Below are positions 42,705-54,700 of a DNA stretch of 64,000 bases, one piece after another. A model generated the notes under the pieces. That model saw only the letters and a program-made list of their open reading frames with translations, was not told the origin of the DNA and did not search any database. Position 1 is the stretch's first letter; each line of letters begins with the position of its first letter. Position numbers and translations under genes: made by a program. The stretch comes from Macrostomum hystrix. Taxonomy: Eukaryota > Platyhelminthes > Macrostomidae. Location: positions 1,476,001 through 1,540,000 of the forward strand of contig CATNEN010000001.1 in the NCBI GenBank assembly GCA_950097015.1. The letters are read 5' to 3'.

Positions 42705-45700
42705 TCAAAGCGAAGCATTGTGCTGCTGCTGCTGGAACTCGGCCAACAGTAAATGCTCCTTAGCCCTAGCCAGTAGATTCTCAGTAGCGCTCAATCGATC
42801 GGAGAATGCCGCAGCGTCGCCAACTGGAATCGGTACAGGCAGACGGCTGCTGATGGCGGCCACGCGTCGGCCAAGATTGCGAGACTCGGCTCTGGCAGCT
42901 TCCAGGCGAGCATTGGCCGCCAAGCCGTCTCCTTTGCTATCGTTAACAGCCGAGTTATTGTTGTCGTTGCAGCTATGGTTGTTGCCCGGGCGCTGCAGAA
43001 TGAAGCCCTTAGTCAGGATGGAAGCGGCGGCGTGGGCGCATCGGGCTGCCACGGCCAGCTCCCGGCGAAGCTGACGCGACACGCTGGGCGAGGGCGAAGA
43101 AGTCGACGACTGCTCGCCGCCGACAATGTTAACAGCTTGGTCGACTGTACGGCGACATTCGGCAACTTCTAGGCGAAGCAGTTCTAGACTGTCTAGACGA
43201 CAGATGGCGTGCTGCGGATCTGGCAGGGCGACTGGGGAAGATTTAGGGGGGGAGAACTTAGGGATTTGACGTGAAATATGAAATATGAAATATGAAATAG
43301 GAAGAATCTAAAACTCACAACGGGGTTGTAATTGAAGGTCGGGGGTTCGATTCTTGGCTTCACGGGACCCTATAGTTGATTACACCTGCCTCAATTGGGT
43401 CAGATGTGCTGCCGACAGCACAGCTGTTCAGTCCATGGACTGGGAAGATCCAGATGGACAGTCCATGGCCACACCCACCCTCAATTACCCCAGCTGATGC
43501 TTATACCCATTTAACAGCTGGTTGAACTGAAACAATGCTGAGTTAGGTGTCTTGCTAAAGGACACAAATTGTTCCAGTGGAGTTGGGAATCGAACCACCG
43601 ACCTTTTAGTCATGAATCCGACGCGACTACGTGAATAGGTACCAACATTTAGGGTTAGTGTAGCATCCATCCAGTCCATGGACTGAACAGCCGTACGCAG
43701 CCTTCAGAAGATCTAGAACTCACATTCAGCAGTTTTAATTGCATCATTCTCCTTTGTCAGCTGTTCAACTCGACGCCGAAGGCTGGACAATTCGTCCGCC
43801 CGACTGTCGACTTCGGCCAGTCGGCCGGCCAGCTGACGCGATTCGGCTAGCGAGTCGGCCAGCCTGTTGCGCAGATGGCGCAGGTCGCGCAGCGCCCGCC
43901 GAAGCTCCCTGGCCAGGGCTGTCGGCCCGGAGCAGTCGGCCGAAGCCGAAGCCGCCCCGGCAGCCAGATTTACAGAAGGCGCAGCGAAGCCACAGTTGGA
44001 CACTCTGGCTAGGGCGTCGTGCAGAGTCATCTCGGCCTGGATGACCTCCGGCCAGGCGGCTGCGGCGGCCACCGCGGCGGCAGCGGCGGACATTGCGGCG
44101 GCTTCGCCGGTGGCCGGTGACGGACTGCAGGCGCGGGCAGCCTCCAGCGGGGTGCCAGCCACCGAGCCAGTCGCCGTGGTCGTATTGGCGGCTGTCGAAT
44201 TGCCGGATGATCGATTAGTCGACGACAGCGAAGCGTCGACCATGTCGTCAAAGTCGCCGGCGGAAACGACGGAGGCGGTGGCGGCGGCAGCGTCGGCAGC
44301 GACGGTCGGATGAGGGGCGCCGAGGCGGGAGATGTAGCACAGCAGTTTCTCAGTAAGAGCTGTCTTGTCTTCGATTTCTAGCTTAGTACTGAAAGCATGA
44401 GGAGCATGAGATTTTTTGCAATTTCTAATGATATGAATCTAGAACGATATGTGACCATTCTAAGAAGCATATTTATAGAGATGACGATTCTAAGAATCAT
44501 ATTGATCGAGATGATCATTTTAAGAACCATATTGACCACGATGACCATTTTAAGAATCATATTGATCACGATGACCATTCTAAGAATCATATTGATCACG
44601 ATGACCATTCTAAGAATCATATTGATCATGATGACCATTCTAAGAATCATATTGATGAAGAAGACCATTCTAAGAATCATATTGATCAAGAAGACCATTC
44701 TAAGAATCATATTGATCACGATGACCATTCTAAGAATCATATTGATCACGATGACCATTCTAAGAATCATATTGATCATGATGACCATTCTAAGAATCAT
44801 ATTGATGAAGAAGACCATTCTAAGAATCATATTGATCAAGAAGACCATTCTAAGAATCATATTGATCAAGAAGACCATTCTAAGAATCATATTGATCAAG
44901 AAGACTATTCTAAGAAACATATTGACCACGATGACCATTACGAGTATAAAAATCCTATACGAGTATAAGAATCCTACTGATCGCGATGACTATTCTAAGA
45001 AACATATTGATCAATAAGACTATTCTAAGAATCAAATTGATCAATAAGACTATTCTAAGAATCATATTGATCAAGAAGACCATTCTAAGAATCATATTGA
45101 TCAAGAAGACCATTCTAAGAATCATATTGATCACGATGATCATTTTAAGAATCAAGTTGATCGAGATGATCATTTTAAGAATCATATTGATTACGATTAT
45201 CATTTTAAGAATCACATTGATCAAGAAGACCATTCTAAGAATCATATTTATCAAGAAGACCATTCTAAGAATCATATTGATCACGATGATCATTTTAAGA
45301 ATCAAGTTGATCGAGATGATCATTTTAAGAATCATATTGAACACGATGACCATTTTAAGAATCATATTGATTACGATTATCATTTTAAGAATCACATTGA
45401 TCAAGAAGACCATTCTAAGAATCATATTTATCAAGAAGACCATTCTAAGAATCAAATTGATCAATAAGACTATTCTAAGAATCAAATTGATCAAGAAGAC
45501 CATTCTAAGAATCATATTGATCAAGAAGACTATTCTAAGAATCAAATTGATCAAGAAGACTATTCTAAGAATCAAATTGATCAAGAAGACTATTCTAAGA
45601 ATCACATTGATCAAGAAGACAATTCTAAGAATCACATTGATCAAGAAGACCATTCTAAGAATCACATTGATCAAGAAGACTATTCTAAGAATCAAATTGA

Positions 45701-48700
45701 TCAATAAGACTATTCTAAGAATCACATTGATCAATAAGACTATTCTAAGAATCACATTGATCAATAAGACTATTCTAAGAATCACATTGATCAAGAAGAC
45801 TATTCTAAGAATCACATTGATCAAGAAGACTATTCTAAGAATCACATTGATCAATAAGACTATTCTAAGAATCACATTGATCAATAAGACTATTCTAAGA
45901 ATCACATTGATCAATAAGACTATTCTAAGAATCACATTGATCAAGAAGACTATTCTAAGAATCACATTGATCAAGAAGACTATTCTAAGAATCACATTGA
46001 TCAATAAGACTATTATAAGAATCAAATTGATCAATAAGACTATTCTAAGAATCATATTGATCAAGAAGACTATTCTAAGAATCATATTGATCAAGAAGAC
46101 CATTCTAAGAATCATATTGATCAAGAAGACCATTCTAAGAATCACATTGATCAATAAGACTATTCTAAGAATCACATTGATCAAGAAGACTATTCTAAGA
46201 ATCACATTGATCAAGAAGACTATTCTAAGAATCACATTGATCAATAAGACTATTATAAGAATCAAATTGATCAATAAGACTATTCTAAGAATCATATTGA
46301 TCAAGAAGACTATTCTAAGAATCATATTGATCAAGAAGACCATTCTAAGAATCATATTGATCAAGAAGACTATTCTAAGAATCAAATTGATCAAGAAGAC
46401 TATTCTAAGAATCACATTGATCAAGAAGACTATTCTAAGAATCAAATTGATCAAGAAGACTATTCTAAGAATCACATTGATCAAGAAGACAATTCTAAGA
46501 ATCACATTGATCAAGAAGACCATTCTAAGAATCACATTGATCAAGAAGACTATTCTAAGAATCAAATTGATCAATAAGACTATTCTAAGAATCACATTGA
46601 TCAATAAGACTATTCTAAGAATCACATTGATCAATAAGACTATTCTAAGAATCACATTGATCAAGAAGACTATTCTAAGAATCACATTGATCAAGAAGAC
46701 TATTCTAAGAATCACATTGATCAATAAGACTATTATAAGAATCAAATTGATCAATAAGACTATTCTAAGAATCATATTGATCAAGAAGACTATTCTAAGA
46801 ATCATATTGATCAAGAAGACCATTCTAAGAATCATATTGATCAAGAAGACTATTCTAAGAATCAAATTGATCAAGAAGACTATTCTAAGAATCACATTGA
46901 TCAAGAAGACTATTCTAAGAATCATATTGATCAAGAAGACTATTCTAAGAATCACATTGATCAATAAGACCATTCTAAGAATCACATTGATCAAGAAGAC
47001 TATTCTAAGAATCATATTGATCAAGAAGACCATTCTAAGAATCATATTGATTAAGACGACTATTCTAAGAATCATATTGATCAAGAAGACCATTCTAAGA
47101 ATCATATTTATCAAGAAGACCATTCTAAGAATCATATTGATCAATAAGACTATTCTAAGAATCATATTGATCAAGAAGACTATTCTAAGAATCACATTGA
47201 TCAATAAGACCATTCTAAGAATCACATTGATCAAGAAGACCATTCTAAGAATCATATTGATCAAGAAGACTATTTTAAGAATCATATTGATCAAGAAGAC
47301 TATTCTAAGAATCATATTGATCAAGAAGACTATTCTAAGAATCATATTGATCAAGAAGACTATTCTAAGAATCACATTGATCAAGAAGACTATTCTAAGA
47401 ATCACATTGATCAAGAAGACTATTCTAAGAATCATATTGATCAAGAAGACAATTCTAAGAATCACATTGATCAAGAAGACTATTCTAAGAATCACATTGA
47501 TCAAGAAGACTATTCTAAGAATCATATTTATCAAGAAGACAATTCTAAGAATCACATTGATTAAGAAGACCATTCTAAGAATCATATTGATCAAGAAGAC
47601 TATTCTAAGAATCATATTGATCAAGAAGACCATTCTAAGAATCATATTGATCAAGAAGACTATTCTAAGAATCATATTGATCAAGAAGACTATTCTAAGA
47701 ATCATATTGATCAAGAAGACTATTCTAAGAATCATATTGATCAAGAAGACCATTCTAAGAATCATATTGATCAAGAAGACTATTCTAAGAATCATATTGA
47801 TCAAGAAGACCATTACGAGTATAAGAATCCTACTGATCGCGATGACTATTCTAAGAAACATAGAAACAAAAGAAAGATTATAAAAAACAATGATTAGCAT
47901 ACTTTTTCTAGAAGACCTGATTGACAAATATTTCCATTTAACGTAAAAAAATACTTTCTAAGAATTAGGCTCATTTTGATGATCAGTGTTTAGACACTGA
48001 ACGTGAATTAGGAGACATGCTACTCACGCTTTCAATTCCAGACTGAGCTGATTGCAAGTGTCATCGCTGCTCTTTAGCATAGCCTTCAGCTGACTGTTGG
48101 ACTTCTGAGCCTGTTCCAGACGCCTGTTTGGGATTAGGATAATTTAAGGGGAATTTAGTTTATTTGATGAGCTAATTATGTTTGACGAATTAGTATAGTG
48201 AATTGGAAGAGAGGCACTCACTTCGTTCTCGACGTGAGCTTTGCTCGAAGCTCTTCGGCTCTAGACTGCAGCTCAACGCTTAGGCTGACGGCGCGCTCGC
48301 ATTTGTTAGTTAGCTCTCGGTAACTGGCCAGAACTTCGGCCATTTCAGCCGCGTGACTCTCCCGCTGCTGCTGCTGCTGTTGCTGGCGATCTTGACCGCT
48401 TCGCTGAAAGGTACAATTGGGGTAAATACTCACCTCTAAGGAATTAGATCGAATTCTTTGCATACCGCCTTAGCAAAATGATCATTTAATTCTACTGAAT
48501 GACCAGATCATTCTACTGGATGACCAGATCATTCTACTGGATGACCAGATCATTCTACTGGATGACCAGATCATTCTACTGGATGACCAGATCATTCTAC
48601 TTAATGACCAGATCATTCTACTGGATGACCAGATCATTCTACTGGATGACCAGATCATTCTAATGAATGACCAGATCATTCTACTGGATGACCAGATCAT

Positions 48701-51700
48701 TCTACTGAATGACCAGATCATTCTACTGAATGACCAGATCATTCTACTGAATGACCAGATCATTCTACTGAATGACCAGATCATTCTACTGAATGACCAG
48801 ATCATTCTACTGAATGACCAGATCATTCTACTGAATGACCAGATCATTCTACTGAATGACCAGATCTACTGGATGACCAGATCAGTCTACTGAATGACCA
48901 GAATAGCCTACTGAATGACCAGAATAGCCTACTGAATGACCAGAATAGCCTACTGAATGACCAGAATAGCCTACTGAATGACCAGAATAGCCTACTGAAT
49001 GACCAGAATAGCCTACTGAATGACCAGAATAGCCTACTGAATGACCAGAATAGCCTACTGAATGACCAGAATAGCCTACTGAATGACCAGAGAGCCTACT
49101 GAACAGATAATTCTGTGAATAACCAAATCAGTAGCTACTAGATAACCAGAAGCAAAGCTCAAAATTAAAATCTAACAATTCTGTACAAGACTCACCAGCT
49201 CCTGTGATTTCTGATTGTTATCAACTGGCTTTGCGGTCTCCAACTCCGCATTGAGACGAGAAATCTCAGCTTGCAGAGCCAGCAGTTCAGCTTGGCGAGC
49301 ATCGCTTTCAACTCGAACAGCATCAGCAAGCGCTTTGGCCTCTTCGTATTGTTCACGAATATCCAATTCGTTGCTTTCCATTTGCCGCAGTTTCTCTTTC
49401 GTCGATTGCAGCTCGGAGAAAGCCGAATCAAGTTGAGCTGTCTTCTCAACGATAGTAGCCTTCATCTGCTGCATTTCATCAGTTTTAACGAAGAGCTCAG
49501 ATTGAACTGACTCAAGTTGAGAAATCTTCTCAGTTAAGGCAGCTTCAATCTGTTTTGCTTTCTCTTGAGAAGATTCCAGCTCAGATTCCGTCGACTCAAT
49601 TTGAGCAGTCTTCTCAACTAGAGCAGACTCAAGTTGTTGCACTTTCTCACTCAGCAGCTCTAGGTCAGATTCCGCTGACTCAATTTGAGTAGACTTCTCA
49701 ACTAAAGCAGACTCAAGTTGTTGCACTTTCTCGCTCAGCAATTCTAGCTCAGATTCCGCCGACTCAAGTTGAGCAGACTTTTCAGTGAGGACGGCCTCCA
49801 ATTGCTGCATTCTTTCCATGGAAGACTCGAGTTCGGATTCCTTCGTTTTCAGTTGAGAAGATTTCTCAACCAATTCAGTTTCTAATTGTTCGGATTTCTC
49901 TTTAGCCGATTCTAGATCGAATTCCGCGGATTCTAGTTGAGCAGCCTTTTCAACTAAGTCAGCCTCAAACTGCTCAATCTTGGCTTTCATTGAGTCTAGT
50001 TGAAGTTCGACAGTTTTAAAATTCTCAAGCTGAGCGTCCTTTTGAGCCATGGCCTCTTCAACAAGCTTGACAGTGACTTTGGCAGATTCCAGCTCAACCT
50101 CGGTAGATTCTAGCTGAGCAGTTGTTTCAGCCAGGGCAGTTTCCAGTTTGTGAACTTTATCAGCCGCAGATTCCATCTGTTGCTCGGCAGATTCCAATTG
50201 AGCAGTCTTCTCATTTAGGCTGGCTTCAATATCTTCGATTCTGGATTTTAGCAATAGCAGCTCATTCCCTGCAGCTTTAGCAGCTTCCAATTGAGCAGTT
50301 TTCTCAGATAGTTCGGCTTCAATCAGTTCTATAGTGGCTTTCATTGACTCCAACTCAAGTTCGGCAGCCAATGCAGCTTGGAGTTGAGCAGACTTCTCAG
50401 CTAAGGCCGTTTGCACCTGATCTACGGTGATTTTTGCAGACTGCAGCTCCGCCTCAACCGATTCTAGCTGGTCTGTTCTCTCAGCCAGAGCAGCTTCCAG
50501 TTGTTCAACCCTGACCGCGGCAGCATCCGCAATCTCCAGTTGGTCAGCTTTCTCATCTAGGGCGGCTTCCAACTGCTCAACTTTGAGCTTCATCGAATCT
50601 GCCAGCTCAGCATTGACTGTACCCGTGGACTTTAATTTGGCCAGCGTCTCCTCCAACTGCTGAATTTTCTGCTTGGCTAATTCCAGTTCTTGTCTGAGAT
50701 CATGCTCAGCTTGAGCAGATAGCTGATCGCAGCTCAAGTCGGTCAAGGCCAGCTCAGAATCACGAGGGCGTCTGGAAGGCAAGCGTCAAACAATGGGATA
50801 AAATTAATGTCACAGTTTGTGGATCGAGAAGAGCATACATTATCTGGGATTATGGTGTTCTAAAACTGAGGGATCTGGGATTATGATGTTCTCAAACTGA
50901 GGATCTGGGATTATGATGTTCTCAAATTGAGGATACAGGATAATGATGTTCTCAAATTGAGGATCTGGGATTATGATGTTCTTAAATTGAGGATCTGGGA
51001 TTATGATGTTCTCAAATTGAGGATCTGGGATTATGATGTTCTCAAACTAAGGATACGGAATTATGATGTTCTCAAACTGAGGATCTGGGATTATCCTCAT
51101 TTTAGGTGAATGATGGCCTTCACTAGAAAAGTTTTAGGAGTTACCTACAGATCAGTCACTCACCTGGCTGCAGGATTAGCGGCAGCAGCAGACATGGCCG
51201 ATACACGCAAGCTAGGCGGATTAATGCCGCAGGTGACAAACACCGCGCCCTGATCCTCATCGTCCTGCACAGTTTCAGCGCCGGCCGCAGCCTCTGTGGT
51301 TGCCCCCTCACCGCGGCCGACAACCAAGGAGCTGCCGGGACAAGTTGTCACATTGGTCAGCGAAGACGCTATCGACATGCCCGGAGGCGCCGGTTGCTGA
51401 GCTGGAGCCGCGGAAGACGGCGGCGGCGATGGCGGAGTTGCCCACTCGTCTGCGCCCGGGTCAGTGTCCAATAGTAGATCGCGTTGAAGATTTTCACTCA
51501 AGCGATGATGGTGGTGATTGTGGCGATGATGGCGACGACGATGATGATGCTGCTGCTGCTGTTGTTGATCTTGGTCGTCAATCAGGAAGCTGGATGCTTC
51601 CGCAACTGTAGAAATTAGGAAGTGAATAAATATATTAGTTAGAATGGATTCATGGGACGTTAAAGGGAAAAAGTACGGAAGAAAATGGAGTGTGGAGCGA

Positions 51701-54700
51701 AATAAGGCCTAAGAGAAGGATATGAGTAACTTAAACCTATGTAAACTACGTGAGATTAGACCGAGGTGAGATAAATCAAGGTGTGATGAGTAAGGAGAGA
51801 TTAGAGCAAAATGAGACTAGACTAAGATGATATTAGAGTAGGATGTGAGATTAGGCATAACAAGATTATTAGAGCAAGATCAGATTAGAGCAAGGTGTTG
51901 GGGTGTAAGCAGGTGGAATTGTAGTTACCAGCGCCAGCTAGCAGTGCCTCAAGCATGCAGCCAATACGCCCGAATCCTGTCATCGCCTGTTGCACCTCTG
52001 CTACGTGGTCTTGCAGATTGCGCATAGCCAAAGCGTTCTCTTCCTCCATTGAGCGCAGGCCGGGCGTTGTTGGCGGATACATACAGGCAAAGCCGCCTCC
52101 GATGCCACTGATGATGGAAGTGTCCCGCAATTGATGCCCGTCAAGAGCCGGCGCTGTCTGATTCATCATAAACGAATTGTCCTCGCCGCCAATTAGCCTA
52201 GTTGAAGAATTTCTAGTACCGGCTCCGCCAAAAACAGACGCCGAGCCTAGCAGAGCGGTGACATTGCCTACGGTGGTTGATAGGGCCGCTTGTAGGCCGG
52301 CCTCTGCACCGCGTAGTTGACCGAGGAGACGATCGAATACGCTTTTCAACTGGCCGAGCTCAGCGGCTGTCATACCAGCGGCTGCGTTCATTGACATCGG
52401 CAGCAGTTCAGAGCGCATCTTGGACACCTAGGGGAGTAGGGGTGGAGGATACTTGTTGATGGCTAATCAGAAAGTAACTGAAGATAGGAGTGATAGCCAA
52501 TCAGGAAACACCTAAAGAGGGGGTGATGGCCAATCAGGAAACACCTAAAGAGGGGTTGATGGCCAATCTGGAAACACATAAAGAGGGGGTGATGGCCAAT
52601 CAGGAAACACATAAAGAGGGGTTGATGGCCAATCAGGAAACTTCCAGAGAGGGGGTGATGGCCAATCAGAAAACACCTAGAGGGGTGATGGCCAATCAGA
52701 AAACACCTAGAGAGGGGTTGATGGCCAATCAGAAAACACCTAGAGAGGGGTTGATGACCAATCTGGAAACACCTAGAGGGGTTGATGGCCAATCAGAAAA
52801 CACCTAGAGAGGGGTTGATGACCAATCTGGAAACACCTAGAGGGGTTGATGGCCAATCAGGAAACACCTAAATAGGGGGAGATGGCCAATCACCCGAAGT
52901 GAAGGGGTCATGAAGGACAAGAAAAAATAAAAAACTTGCTGTCTAAAGATATACTCGTTTGCTGTTAAGAAAAAAACATGCAGATCGTTTAACAGTTACA
53001 TTTCTTGCGAGCTAAAACCGTAAACCGTAAACCGTATTCTTTTAAACGAGCTAAAACCGTAAGAATATTTCGTTTCATACAGATAACTAGAATCTGCTAA
53101 TCTAAGCTGGCTTGCTAAAAGCGGCCAGACTGAAAGAGTAAAAGACCGGGCAATAAAAGACAATACAGTCTTGAAATTCTCAAAATATCTAGCAAAGCAA
53201 TAATCAGAATAGGCCAAGCATGCAATATTGTTAGTGCTTTAGTACTTTAAAATATTGCGCGACTAAAAAACCTGGCCCAAATATTTTTTTCTTTATCTAA
53301 GACTGAATAAACAAGGCAAGGTCCAGTTTTCCCATTGATTATTAAGAATACTACGTGCATAAAATATGTAAGCAAACGTGTGACACAAACAGATTGGGCT
53401 TCTCTGCACAGGAAAAGACACCTAGTACAATAATAATAGGCTCGTAGCAATTGCAGTAAATGAATTGAAACTAGTAGAAATTGCCACGGAAAACGCTTCG
53501 AAATGGTCACGGAGATCAAGAGAAAATGGTCATGAAGAACAATAGAAAATGGCCATGGAGAACAATAGAAAATGGTCAAGGAGAACAATAGAAAATGGTC
53601 ATGGAGAACAATAGAAAATGGTCATGGAGAACAGGAGAAAATGGTCATGGAAAACAGGAGAAAATGGTCATGGAAAACAGAAAAAAATAGTCATGGAGAT
53701 CAAGAGAAAATGGTCATGGAGAACAACAGAAAATGGTCATGGAGAACAATAGAAAATGGTCATGGAAAACAGAAAAAATAGTCATGGAGATCAAGAGAAA
53801 ATGGTCATGGAGAACAATAGAAAATGGTCATGGAAAACAGAAAAAATAGTCATGGAGATCAAGAGAAAATGGTCATGGAGAACAACAGAAAATGGTCATG
53901 GAGAACAATAGAAAATGGTCATGGAAAACAGAAAAAATAGTCATGGAGATCAAGAGAAAATGGTCATGGAGAACAACAGAAAATGGTCATGGAGAACAAC
54001 AGAAAATGGTCATGGAGAACAATAGAAAATGGTCATGAAGAACAATAGAAAATGGTCATGAAGAACAATAGAAAATGGCAATGGAGAACAATAGAAAATG
54101 GTCAAGGAGAACAATAGAAAATGGTCATGGAGAACAATAGAAAATGGTCATGGAGAACAGGAGAAAATGGTCATGGAAAACAGAAAAAATAGTCATGGAG
54201 ATCAAGAGAAAATGGTCATGGAGAACAACAGAAAATGGTCATGGAGAACAACAGAAAATGGTCATGGAGAACAATAGAAAATGGTCATGAAGAACAATAG
54301 AAAATGGCCATGGAGAACAATAGAAAATGGTCAAGGAGAACAATAGAAAATGGTCATGGAGAACAACAGAAAATGGCAACGGAGAACAGGAGAAAATGGT
54401 CATGGAGATCAAGAGAAAATGGTCACGGAGATCAAGAGAAAATGGTCATGAAGAACAATAGAAAATGGCCATGGAGAACAGGAGAAAATGGTCATGAAGA
54501 ACAATAGAAAATGGCAATGGAGAACAATAGAAAATGGCCATGGAGAACAATAGAAAATTGTCATTAAGAACAATAGAAAATGGTCATGGAGAACAATAGA
54601 AAATGGTCATGGAGAACAATAGAAAATGGTCATGGAGAACAATAGAAAATGGTCATGGAAAACAATAGAAAATGGTCATGGAGAACAGGAGAAAATGACC

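Noticed and set aside
41324..42718. 464-codon frame overlapping the last codons of the centrosomin-like gene
   Set aside because: It runs through the 21-bp array in another frame from the gene and has repetitive GFESYLLDF-like content. It is more likely a by-product of the array in the 3' UTR.
42705..43231. CM2 motif at the C-terminus of the centrosomin-like protein
   Set aside because: The helical segment CRLDSLELLRLEVAECRR is suggestive, but I cannot match it to CM2 with confidence by eye.
44955..47927. Open frames of 965 and 990 codons on opposite strands
   Set aside because: They coincide exactly with a 30-bp array. A period divisible by 3 with no stop in the unit gives open frames automatically. 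The peptides are monotonous, and the region is an intron between phase-matched exons.
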